In this document: positions 46,198 through 58,500 of the stretch, piece after piece
How positions within the stretch are numbered: position 1 is the first letter of the stretch
Layout: each line of letters begins with the position of its first letter
Origin: Bolinopsis microptera
Taxonomy: Eukaryota; Ctenophora; Tentaculata; Lobata; Bolinopsidae
Direction of reading: 5' to 3'
NCBI RefSeq assembly: GCF_026151205.1
Contig: NC_087084.1
Coordinates: 2,236,743-2,300,742, forward strand
DNA length: 64,000 bases
Notes under the pieces: model-generated
Databases searched by the model: none
The model's input: the letters and a program-made list of their open reading frames with translations, nothing else
What the model was told of the DNA's origin: nothing
Program-made: the position numbers and the translations under genes

Positions 46198-47645
46198 ATG
46201 CTAGCGGTACAACTATTTCTCAGTATCATCATCCTCCATCTGCCACCAAGAAAGTGTATTCCCCCACCTAAGTGCAAAATAAACTACATAGAAACTGTCG
46301 TGAAGCTTCCAGACAATGATACCAGTAGCACTATAAAGTCAGTGAAGAACTTGAAGAACACGAAGATCAACGTCATACTAAGTCCATCTGTTGAAGATTG
46401 TGTTAATAGATGTGGGAACTACTCCGAGTGTGGATCATTTACCTACGAGGAAAACTCCACTCGGTGCACTTTGTATGGGATTCATGGGAGGGGCATTAGG
46501 ACGGAGAAGTTTGTGACTTTGGAAGATATCACCATAGCAACTGCTGCTCGTTATGTGAATCAGACCATGCTTTATGCGGAGAGAGAATGCATCACAATAT
46601 CGAAATGCCGGTACGAACACAGATTGCTGATGAATGGGATGGATTTCATTATTCAGTGGAAAGGAAAATACTTGCATGTGGACCTTGGAATGAACAATAC
46701 CTTATTCCTAGCTGACTGGTCTAAAAGTAGTTACACTTGGTTTACCTATGATATGCATGCTGGTCCTTTGAATACTGGGGCTTATAGACTGTCCAATTAT
46801 TCTGATTTGTGTCTTGACTGGTCGAAGGAAAGTAAGATGATCGGTGTGACCAGTTGTCAGAGTCAGCCTACTATGATATTAGAAAACAAATGTATCTTCA
46901 CGATGGGCATGAACGAATCAAAGGTGAGAATTGGAAGTTTTAAAACTTTGAAATTTTATTTTTGAAATAAATAAACTTTTAAAATGATCTATGTATGATC
47001 ACTATGATGTCAAACATCCACAATTTCCTTTCATCCTTTGAATTTTATATGCAGATTATGAGTCTTAGTTTTTACGATTTAAACTTTCTATTTTCAGTCG
47101 GATAATTGGCAAGAATTGAAAGGATTTGGCAAACTTTACATAAACTTCAACCCTCCTCAAAAGGTCAACAGATGACCTGTGAACGTAGCAAAATGTCTAA
47201 TGGACAGCTTCTACCTGAGCAATATCATGCTCCAATATTTCTCATCGGAGACGTCATGAACGTTGTTTGTGATGACGGTTTTCAAATCAACAAAAGAGAC
47301 CAAAGCAAGAATGTTACAATCATCTGTGGTCATCAAACAAAACTGCCACATAGATGTGTTCGAAAAGTTAACAAACCTGATGTTCGAAGTGGTGGTGTGA
47401 ATTACTTTGATAATTGGTGGACCCGTGCTTTTATGGGGGCCATTTGTTCCCTAGTCATTCTTATGATCGTTTACCAGCTTTGTGTTTGTTATAAAAGACG
47501 GTCCAAGAAGAAGAAGCGTTCTTCGTCTATTATTGTCGTAGAAAATATTGTGATGGAAAACGCCTGCACTATGACTATTCAGGACTGTGAAACGGCATCT
47601 TCTGAAAATAGATACGAGAACATTGAGATTGCTGCAGCTAACTAA
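46198..47645 (+). CDS. Type I membrane protein with apple-like and sushi domains
   Basis: Exon 1 (46198-46923) starts with a signal peptide (LAVQLFLSIIILHLPP). Next comes a PAN/apple-like Cys pattern (VEDCVNRCGNYSECGSFTYE, then CTLYG) and a region with WKGKYLHVDLG and SDLCLDWSKE that may be a beta-trefoil fold (uncertain). It ends at a GTGAGA donor in phase 0. The downstream part (47172-47645) holds a sushi domain (MTCERSK, NGQLLPEQY, IGDVMNVVCDDGF, CGHQTKLPHRC), a membrane helix (AFMGAICSLVILMIVYQL), a stop-transfer run KRRSKKKKR and a tail with YENI. An acceptor at 47097 opens a second frame (SDNWQELKGFGKLYINFNPP) that stops at 47173-47175. An acceptor-like CAACAG at 47171 leads in frame into the sushi domain. 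So either there are two isoforms or there is a one-base error. Probably a cell-surface adhesion or recognition protein. Confidence 0.72.
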
Positions 47646-48477
47646 AAATAATAGTTTTTATCAGCCCCAATCGAACTGTTAAAGTGTTAAGGAACGCGGG
47701 ACAGCTTTAAAAAATCTAGTTGAACAATTACAACCAAAGAAAACTGCTGAGCCTGAAATTTTCATCAAATCTGGAACAGTAGTTTCATAAAAGATGCCTA
47801 AATCAGGTTGGAAATGTTCAGGACTCATACTTCTGTCCTTTTCGTTTCTGTTTTAAGGGTTCATAATTCATGCCCTGTGAGTACATCTTGTAGTTGTTGT
47901 GTGTATTCATTATTTAGCTACTCGTCTTATTTAACCGATGGGATTATAGAAAGCAGGTAGTTTTCCCTATATTGCTGTTCGGTGAAATTATTAAAGGACA
48001 TTTTTAGATAAGATCAATGTGCAGACATATCAAGTTGCTTAAATATAAGTATATAGCTTACGTGTGATTTTGACCTCTTCGGCCCCTCCCTCTCCGTACG
48101 CCACTTTACACTTTACAGATAACTATTGTGCTTTCTGAAACCTCACCTCCACCCTAGACTGGCTCTTTTATTACTTTATTATACTATCAGTCCCCCTGAT
48201 CTAGCTGTGTGTACTAACGTCTGATCACATGTAGCCACTAACCACTAACCACTAACCATGTTTACATCTGATTTAGATTACATGTTTCTCGTTCGGTGAT
48301 GATAAAGGGTTTTCCAGTGTGCATCTGTATATGAGATTCAGTTATAGCTCTTTTTTAGTTCCTTTGTGTAGTTAAGTTACACAGTAAATACATACGAGCC
48401 ACAATTTCGTGATGAACGTATCATTGTTTGATAAAGTTATAGTCCCTGCGCTACAACTTTTATGCTTTTGTTCATGT
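47646..48477. other. Downstream intergenic stretch, no gene recognised
   Basis: Ordinary AT-rich sequence after the sushi protein gene. ACTAACC occurs three times in a row near 48237-48257. No ORF with family resemblance, and no RNA gene seen. Confidence 0.5.
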
Positions 48478-48807
48478 TTGTTATTATACGGTTATTGTTT
48501 CTGATTCACTGTTTTTTGTTTGTTAAATATTTCACTGTTTAAATTAAGGTTTGCGTTTCACTTTTTGCCAATGATATAACTGTATAAGCCTATTTTTAAG
48601 AGTTTAGACTTCCGTAGGGTTTGAAAAGCCACTATCTTGTAGAATTTGAAGTTACTAACATCTGAAACATACGATTAAAACAATAAAAATTTGTATCTTT
48701 AAGAGCAAAGACTCAGAACAGAGAAACCTTCATTTCAGTTAATCACGTTTACTTTTACTTTTAGTACGGACGTGCCTCAAGAGTCAAGAACTACTTTTTC
48801 CTGATTC

Positions 48808-49892
48808 TATAAAAAAATTAGACTATTTTTTATAGTCAAATCTTGCTACACGTTGTATACCTCTCGTGCACGCGAAGCGTGCACGCCGGCCGGCCGGCCG
48901 GCGAGAGAGGCTACACAATATACGTCGTCATTAGCGCGGCGTCAGTCATGACTGACGCCGCGCTAGTCACGTGACTTATTGCGCAACAAAATTGTAGAGT
49001 TACCTTGACGCCAACGTTTCGCGCCGGCGGTATATGTAAAGTTTTCAGTCATCATATAATACAGGGTGGCCCATAAGTGACTACCCACACGCAACCTCTT
49101 AATAACTCACGTAATTCGTCTCCAAATTGCACCAAAATTTCAGAGATTATAGATATGTATGTTCCGTGAAATATGTGCAGGCCCGATCGCGATATGGTGA
49201 AGTATAAACGGTGTAAATGCAAGAATGTGGGAAGAGATTGTGAAGAAATTGTGAATGTGTTAAATCAATCTGATGCTTGCAAAGCAGTAGCTCATCACTG
49301 ATTTAAATTCGTTTCCGATTGAAATACGTTTGCAACAGTATTATTAAGGTGAATTTAAACGCAAGCACCTAACTTTTTTTGTTTTTCGCTATTTTGGAAT
49401 CAATCTGTTTGAATCAACAATCAATCCGTTTGCCGAGGATGCCAAGGTTACACAAAGCTTGCTTGTTGTGCGAAGAGTTCTCCTCGAAGTAACTAAATTA
49501 TTTTGGTTGACAAGCTAGTTTCTTTTAAATTTAACATGTGAAAAGTGTGAATTATATAACCAAGTTTCGCTGTACTGCTAGGCTCTAAACATAGTTAAAC
49601 TTAAAAAGGGGATTAAAATATTCGCGCGCGCTCAAAAGGGGTTACAGCGTGTTTCAAGTCAAATCAACATTCATGACCCGATGCACGTCCTTAATTCTTT
49701 GTAATTCTACTAGTATAGTGGTACTACAGGATAGAAAAGATTTAAGGGTTAAAGGGTTGATACACTTGAAACACTTGCTACACGTTGTATACCTACCTCT
49801 CGTGCACGCCGGCCTTTTGCGGCCGGCCGGCAGCGCGCGCTTCGCGCGCGCTCAAAAGGGGTTACAGCGTGTGTCATATGTTTTTAAATATC
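48808..49892. mobile_element. ~1.08-kb composite insertion with GC-rich repeats
   Basis: Occupies the junction between the two parts of the unit fragment; only TC could be a duplicated target. GCTACACGTTGTATACCT occurs at about 48844 and 49778. GCGCGCGCTCAAAAGGGGTT, continuing into ACAGCGTGT, occurs at about 49624 and 49847. A 34-bp perfect palindrome lies at 48932-48965, and GGCCGGCC tracts near 48892 and 49820. AT-rich sequence between them has no ORF of note. It looks like small GC-rich elements nested in one insertion; the class is unknown. Confidence 0.55.
48932..48965. repeat. 34-bp perfect palindrome
   Basis: TAGCGCGGCGTCAGTCA is followed directly by its reverse complement, with no loop. 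Next to it lie a CGTGCACGC/GCGTGCACG hairpin and an 18-bp GGCC palindrome. Together they form a GC-rich, strongly self-pairing patch in AT-rich surroundings, likely a transposon end or core. Confidence 0.9.
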
Positions 49893-49985
49893 GGTTGCAT
49901 TTCAAAAACTACAGGACATTTGAAATAGCTATTTTAATAGTTAATAAAAAATAAGTACTTTTGACGAGCTGTAATCTCTGTAGCC

Positions 49986-50502
49986 TATCATAGTAGAGGC
50001 TCTTACGGGCAAATATCACGCTTCTTTGCTCGAGCCCTGGGACTTCTTTTAGGGTTCTTATATGATAGAATGGAGTGTACTGAACACTCTGACGGTATCG
50101 GGAACCTTCTACAGCCTTCAGAAGCTGTGTTGTGAGCACTTTACTGCCAAAACTTCGGACATCTACAGACACCGGAATATCGACTAAAAATTTTTTCTGA
50201 GTTGTTCCCCTAATTTCTCTTAAGTTGCTTATGCCCTAGAAAATGTCAGATCGTCTAAATATTGCTCCATTCCGGTGTTAGAGACCTCGAAAATTTCGAC
50301 CTCATAGAACGTGTTGCGCGTCGTATCTAGTGTTTACAATGGAAAAAGTGCACTTAATTCTGATTCGGTTGCGGCGCGTGACGTATCTAGCACGATATTT
50401 GCTCGAAAGCGCGTCACTGCGCCAGAAACCTCGTGGTAACGTAACACTGTAGAAATAGATAATCACAAGAGACACAATAAACGTATCATCACTATGCAAA
50501 GT
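49986..50502. other. Unassigned sequence before the gap
   Basis: Contains a minus-strand open frame (49909-50172) with no recognised motif that partly overlaps repeat sequence, and otherwise nothing supported. Ends at the run of N. Confidence 0.4.
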
Positions 50503-50602
50503 NNNNNNNNNNNNNNNNNNNNNNNNNNNNNNNNNNNNNNNNNNNNNNNNNNNNNNNNNNNNNNNNNNNNNNNNNNNNNNNNNNNNNNNNNNNNNNNNNN
50601 NN
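50503..50602. other. Scaffold gap, exactly 100 N
   Basis: A run of 100 unknown bases, the usual placeholder for a gap of unknown size. The sequence resumes inside the 54-bp array in opposite orientation to the left arm. Order and orientation across the gap should not be trusted. Confidence 1.
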
Positions 50603-51988
50603 GATATTGTTAACTTTATCTGAAAACAAACGAGTGGTTGATCTGAGAAGTACTCCGATATTGTTAACTTTATCTGAAAACAAACGAGTGGTTGATCTGA
50701 AAAGTACTCCGATATTGTTAAATTTATCTGAAAACAAACGAGTGGTTAATCTGAAAAGTACTCTGAAATTGTCAACTTTATCTGAAAATTAACGAATGGT
50801 AAATCTGAGAAGTACTCCGATATTGTTAACTTTATCTGAAAATTAACGAATGGTAAATCTGAGAAGTACTCTGAAATTGTCAACTTTATCTGAAAACAAA
50901 CGAGTGGTTGATCTGAGAAGTACTCCGATATTGTTAACTTTATCTGAAAACAAACGAGTGGTTGATCTGAGAAGTACTCCGATATTGTTGACTTTATCTG
51001 AAAACAAACGAGTGGTTGATCTGAGAAGTACTCTGATATTGTTAACTTTATCTGAAAACAAACGAGTGGTTGATCTGAGAAGTACTCCGATATTGTTAAC
51101 TTAATTTAAAATTAAACGAGTGGTTGATCTGAGAAGTACTCCGATATTGTTAACTTTATCTGAAAACAAACGAGTGGTTAATCTGAAAAGTACTCTGATA
51201 TTGTTAACTTTATCTGAAAACAAACGAGTGGTTGATTTGAGAAGTACTCCGATATTGTTAACTTTATCTGAAAACAAACGAGTGGTTGTTCTGAGAAGTA
51301 CTCCGATATTGTTAACTTTATCTGAAAACAAACGAGTGGTTGATCTGAAAAGTACTCCGATATTGTTAACTTTATCTGAAAACAAACGAGTGGTTGATCT
51401 GAGAAGTACTCCGATATTGTTAACTTTATCTGAAAACAAACGAGTGGTTGATCTGAGAAGTACTCCGATATTGTAAACTTTATCTGAAAACAAACGAGTG
51501 GTTTATTTGAGAAGTACTCCGATATTGTTAACTTTATCTGAAAACAAACGAGTGGTTGATCTGAGAAGTACTCCGATATTGTTAACTTTATCTGAAAACA
51601 AACGAGTGGTTGATCTGAGAAGTACTCCGATATTGTTAACTTTATCTGAAAACAAACGAGTGGTTGATCTGAGAAGTACGCCGATATTGTTAACTTTATC
51701 TGAAAACGAACGAGTGGTTAATCTGAAAAGTACTCCGATATTGTTAACTTTATCTGAAAACAAACGAGTGGTTGATCTGAAAAGTACTCCGATATTGTTA
51801 AATTTATCTGAAAACAAACGAGTGGTTAATCTGAAAAGTACTCTGAAATTGTCAACTTTATCTGAAAATTAACGAATGGTAAATCTGAGAAGTACTCCGA
51901 TATTGTCAACTTTATCTGAAAACAAACGAGTGATTAATCTGAGAAGTACTCCGATATTGTTAACTTTATCTGAAATTAAACGAGTGGT
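50603..51988 (-). repeat. 54-bp acceptor array of the right arm, about 25.7 copies
   Basis: Same unit as 32898-33708 on the opposite strand, but longer, and cut by the gap. Several copies near 50760-50900 and 51840-51900 carry matched variants (CTGAAATTGTCAACTTT, AAATTAACGAATGGTAAATC), so blocks of several units were duplicated together. Receptor exon 2 should lie inside the gap. Confidence 0.92.
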
Positions 51989-52422
51989 ATGGTGAATATA
52001 ATGGTCAAATAAATAGAACTGGTTATGGTAAAACCGAAAACGCATTTTGATTATATTTAAGTTTGGATCAATTCTAGTACATAATTATCTTATCAATTTG
52101 GAAGACAATATTTTAGATGTAATTTTGTTGTACGTGCTAATAATTTAGCATTCTAATAGATTAAGGAAAAAATCTATTCGAGTCTTGAGATCAGGCTCAA
52201 GTTACAAACATTTGGAACTAGTCGGTAGCCGATTGTTGCCATTTGAGGAAGGTCATCAGTGATGAACAACTATTCGGCCTCAATTCAAAAATCAAAATTC
52301 TACGTTTTCAAAAAAAATTGACCATTTAGTTTTCGATAGAAACCTTTGTGATGAAATATTGAAATATTATCATGACCTAAATAATATCATATGGCCTAAA
52401 CCAAGATCAGCGATATTCTTAC

Positions 52423-52464
52423 CAGTAAAACTATGATTTGTAACTTCATTAAGCGCGCAAACAT
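52423..52464 (-). CDS. First exon of a second, truncated receptor copy
   Basis: 42 bp encoding MFARLMKLQIIVLL, followed on the minus strand by the GTAAGA donor, identical to 32421-32462. The rest of the gene is lost into the gap after the 54-bp array. This is the same gene on another haplotype or an inverted paralogue. Confidence 0.7.
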
Positions 52465-52696
52465 AACGATGACAAAACAATACTGCCCGAACGGAAAAAT
52501 GCGACTACAACCTGGCAATCGCAATCATAAAATACCACAAATACCGATTAAAATTGTTTAATTGGGTATGCTCCCTAGTTGCCTCCCCACATATATACAC
52601 GAACTGGCACCTGCACCTCTCCACTTTCACAAATCAAATCCCTGGTAATTTGTCACCATCACTTCAGGTATGTTGCACATCTCATTATTTCAACAG

Positions 52697-53300
<604 letters not shown>

Positions 53301-55560
53301 TATTAGATTATAGTTACCTGTATGAGCGCTCCGGTTAAATTGTATTACAATAGATATTTTATAATTCTCGTATATTCTTATTGATGACTAGTGTTGCCGT
53401 GGCAAAAACCATGAGTTGCAATGTATAGTGAGACCTAGACAAAGAGTCTATTGATGATAAATGAGCTATGGTCCAGCTTACAATTGCGATCCTGAGCTCC
53501 AGTTAAAACAATACAAGAGGGAAATGATCTGCTTACAAGAAGGGCTGCACCCTGGCACTGTCCCCTGAACCAGATACTGCAGGGGAAACAAGATCTGTTG
53601 TGATATGACACGTTACCTGTGATATTACACGTTACCTGTGATATGACAGGATTGATGTGACCTTATATTTGGGGGACGATTCTGGAAACGTGTAGAAATT
53701 GGTACAGCTGTTATCAAAATATTACGTGTGATTATTGGGTATGTTTTTCAGGTCACGTCTATTTCTAACGTCTCCTCTTTGCCCTTAGACGGAGTGGTTA
53801 GATAAAGTTCACAGAAATAATTGGACAATGAACTTTAAGGAAATGTTAAAGGAATTATGTTTGAGTGATGTAACCATTAATAGGCAGGGTCGACAGAAGA
53901 CAATAAGAAATATGTGACGTTATAAATTCAAGAAAAGGTGTGACGTTACTGGTTTAAACGTTAGTTGATTCCAATTACTTCGTCATAATGCTAAATTTAA
54001 ATCAACGGGACTACGGGATTAAATTGCTGTACTGTACTCATGGTTTGCGCTTAATGTTCATTTTTAGCTGTACAACCATGTCTTTTTTGTCCATGAATGA
54101 TGAGAAAGTTGTAAAAAAATAAGTAAACATGTAATTACTAATTTTGGGAATAATAGTAACTGATGTGCTGTCGGTAACGGTATGTCCAATTAAAGTAAGG
54201 TTGGAAATAATTGGAAAATTTGTATGCTAATTAAAGTCGCACTCTCAAAGTGACACGCAAGCGCTAAACATTTCTATCTTGTTCGGTTGGTAATGAAAAA
54301 TGTTTGTATTTTATGTATTTGTACTTTTATATGTTCCTTTTTGTAAGAATGGCCATTTAAAAATTTCAATTTCAAACATTTTCAATATCTTTCAGTTAAA
54401 TAACTAAACTTATGCAAAATGTGTGCGTACAAAAGTTTATTACATGACAAAATTCTAAAATTATCGTGAGCCTTATTATTCTTATCAATTTCGTAGCAGT
54501 ACGTGAGCAATACATAAATACATTATCGTACTTTTATCTGTCTAGTTTTATATGTACTCATGAACAATTGCGACAGCAGATAAAAAGACGATTAGATTAA
54601 AAGAATAGAAAGAAATTCTAAGAAAACTACTAGACATTGCGAAGAGATAATCTTCATTTCTATTGTTTTGCTTGGCATAAATTTGATAAACTTTGGCAGA
54701 ATTTTGAAACATTTTTGGCACTTTTCCAGCTTCAGATTTTATCTTTCGGTGAATCTTACCTACCTCATGTCGTAAACTCCTAAACCATGATACGAGATTG
54801 AATTAAGAGTCATGAAATTACACGACAATCGATTACGTGCATGCTCCAATTATTGTAATCATCTGAAGCCAAATTCGATTGAAACTGCCAATGAACATGA
54901 TTTGTCTTATCATCATATGGAAACCTGATCTTTTAGTTTCAAACCCACGGCGTTTTTCAATGTTATATGTAAAGATTAATTAGAAGTCCACTTTATCTCA
55001 CTGTGTCTAATGTCTTATCTATGAAATGAGCTGAGCACGAACATGCAACAGAGCAACAGTAAGTCATGGGCACATTCCGTATTTTAACGTACCTTTATAC
55101 TCATGATTAACCAACTAAATACTGGTACCGTTAAAAACGGGTTCAATTGTAGGGTTCATTTTACCTGTCTTGTGTTTGGTTTTTGATAACCATTTCTTAA
55201 ATTTACTAATAAATAAGTTTAGAAAATATCTTTATTTTGAAATAACCATTGCACATTGCTGAGCAAATTTGTAACGTGATTTGCCCGACGGAGGGCATTT
55301 GCCAACGGTTCTAGCTTATCAGTGTCAACCCGATAACCCAGAACTGTAATACGTTAAAACCAGTGTTCAATTTTAGGTACTCACAATATGATAAAAAATA
55401 ATGTTTCGGTATCCATATACCGAAATATATATTTGTTATCACATTGTGAAGCTAAAATTTAACAACATTTGCATTTCAAGTTCAACATTTGTTTTAGTAT
55501 TGTTGAAAAGCATTCATTATTTTAGCATTGTAGCATACGCTAAAGCATAAACACCATGAA
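53301..55560. other. Divergent intergenic region, right arm
   Basis: Inverted equivalent of 28911-32100 without the ~690-bp duplication, and with only one end of the palindromic element (53955-54030). It should hold promoters for the UNC-93-like gene and the receptor. No ORF supported. Confidence 0.55.
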
Positions 55561-58500
55561 ATGAGTGCCGCTAGTCCCAGCTCCGACTCCAATTTGAAGA
55601 AACGACTCTCCAAATCCATTTCCACAACAGATGCGTACAACTTGAAACTTAATATGATGGACGTAGATAAGGCAAGTTAAAATGGGAATGTAAACAATCA
55701 ATCGTTCATAAACCGATATAAGATTATATACTTTCATATTGATATACATTTCATAGTTTTTACGAAAAAGTTTGATTTACGATGACTAATATGAGTATGA
55801 TTCCTAGCTGAAAGGTAGAGTTTGCGATTAATGTAATAATCGTTACCATATTTCCTTTTTCGATCAGTGCTTGTTTTATATTGCCAATTCTTTCTTTACT
55901 TATTTATTCTTCATATTTTTAATAATCATGGAAGAAAAAGGAGGGATCAGAGCAACGGTATGCTGCTATATTTTCTCTCACCAAATTATCCATGATAATG
56001 ATTAAACTATGCACCCATGTCAATATGTTCATTATATGCAAGCCTCTTGATTTATAATCAGGTCTTTTGCCTCCCTCTCCGTTTTGTCCTCAATTTTGGA
56101 TCAACAGACCTGCCAACACCAGAACCATCAAAATTGTTAGTAGTGAGAGTTTGTAACGATATAATTGGTAAATAACTCCAGCGACAGATAATGCCGTTAG
56201 ATAACCCTCTGCATTTATAAGTATAACTTCAACTTTCGTTCCTTTTTAAGCTTTGGGCATTATTTGTTTTTATGGCACATACGGCGGTGGCGTAACGAAG
56301 GGCCCGTCATGACCCCGCACTGTGAGGGGGGCGCCATCTAAGGGGGGCCAACAGGGGGGCGCTTTTTCGGCGGGGGGGGGGGGCAACTGGGGGCGCTTTT
56401 TTCCCCCAAACAGGCAACGTTACGCCACTGACATACTGTGAAACATCGAACCCCGCACCAGAAAACCACGGACAAGTTGATAACCGTCGAACCGTGATAG
56501 ACGATATGACCGAATAACGCTCATGTTTTATGATTGTTTTAATAGTAAGACATCCTCATCTGCCCTTTACTAATTATTCTTTCTCATTTTCTGTTAAATT
56601 TGACTTGGTTAATTGCTGAACATATTGGACAGGACACTAGAATCATGGTTAATTAGTTGTGTTTGTAGGAATAGCATAAAATGTTGTTTTTTCAATTTCA
56701 TCACGTCCCCATTAACATCTAAAAACTGTATTCGTCTGATTGCGGCCCGTTATATATAATTATACTGTTAGTGTATATAAGAGCACGCGAATAAGTGATG
56801 CAGTGAACGTCAGATCGAAGGTTCATAATGATAATGGACTGTGTCTGTAGAGTGATTGTGAAATAACTCAAATAAGGTTAAAATATAAATCACCAATTCC
56901 ACGTTGCCATTATATCAATTCAGGTTTTAATTTCCAGCTCCTTATTTGATAAAGTGATTTTTACAGGAGAGCCAGGACATGCTAGCCAAGAACAACAGAA
57001 TACGGACCAGAAACATTTTCATAAACGCAGTGGCTGTAATGTTGGTCTACAGCAGTTACTACGGCGGCGCTGCAGTCATGGTATTCAATCTTTGTTCATC
57101 TTATCCCGAATATTAATAATATAAGAATATAGCCCTTGACTCACCTAATTATTCAACAATTAACTCATTGATTAAAGAATGAGCTTAATTTTACTTACCT
57201 TATAAGGTAAGTAAAATTCAGTGTTTCAGTGTCATAAACCGAATAAAAATATGGCGTAATGACAGGCTGATCAGCGTCGACCAGTAAAACTTTATCATTT
57301 CTATTTTCTTCTCAGCCGACGGCGTTTTCAGACATGGACGGGAGGCACGGTGTAGACAAGCACACAGCCTTTACTGGACTCATGATAAATAACCTGTTTG
57401 TTGTGATTGCTGCGTTTGTCACACCCTTTATCATGAAGGTAAAGCTATCAATAGTTAGAGCTTTATTGAATCGTGTTAGCATTTAGTATAATAGTGCATA
57501 AGCAGGGAAACATCTTCAAAATGTTCAACACAAATTAGAAACCCATTTACAAAGGTTAGAAAATCATTGAATATGATTGACATGCAGAAAGGGTTGTTTA
57601 TTTTGATACTTATGTAATACGTGAATTTTGTATGTTTGAACTGTTGAATCTGTACTATCACACAGCTGATCGGGATGAGACTAAGTTTAGTGCTGGGATC
57701 CATGTGCAGTATTCCTATTACCCTAGCCCTCTTCATGCCTTACAACTTCACTATATTCATTGGACAGGCTATTAATGGAATTGGTGAGGAATAGGATCTT
57801 CTACTTCTTGACATGATAGAGCTCTTATAGAGTTATTGTTATATTGTCATTGCCTTGCAATCACATCATTCATAAGTATAACACAGCAACTATTTTTTTA
57901 AAGCTATCGTCATAGTAGGGGAAAACGCACTCAAATTTTGCCGAACTGCCCAACCACCAACTATAATGATTATCGTGTCAATATCGTTGTTTTTTTTTTT
58001 CAGGAAACGCTTTTTCACGCGCGGTAAGTCTGCAGTTTCTCTCGGAGAATTCCACAAAGGAGAAGATGGCAAGGAATAGCGGTATTCATTGGATGATATT
58101 CATGAGTTGTATATTGTTTGGGAACACTGTTCTTTACTTTGGTATTGGCGATAAGAAGTTTCTTGATGACAATACCAGAATGGTGAGTACAATGTACAAT
58201 GTACATACAACACTATAATATGAAAGTATGATTAACTACATTAAAACATAAACCTTGAAAATTTGTCAGTATTTGCTACATTTTCATGTCCGGGGTCCCT
58301 ATCAAAAATAAAATATAATAAAAAACAGTTCATAGTATCAATATCATAGGAGACAATTTCAAATATTACCTCATCTGCCCTCATCAGTTAGCCGAGCTGG
58401 AATATGGATCGGATAGCTATCAATTGAATGAAAATACTGACTTCTCAATTCATATTTTGCTCCTCATTTGTATAAGTAATCTAAATTGGAATGATTGTTT

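Larger units (their letters stand above)
48478..49985 (+). repeat. Fragment of the 4.2-kb unit, split by an insertion
   Basis: 48478-48807 matches the unit from about 1985 to 2310 with few differences, and 49893-49985 continues the same unit to its CCTATCA. In the array these two parts are directly joined (CTGATTC then GGTTGCATT). This copy is cleaner than any in the array, and both its edges meet unrelated sequence. Confidence 0.8.

Noticed and set aside
49060..49090. Mariner-type terminus (ACAGGGTGGCCCATAAG)
   Set aside because: No inverted partner or TA duplication found nearby; too short to call alone.
50603..51988. CRISPR-like regular array
   Set aside because: There are no variable spacers: the whole 54-bp unit repeats, and the DNA is animal nuclear sequence.
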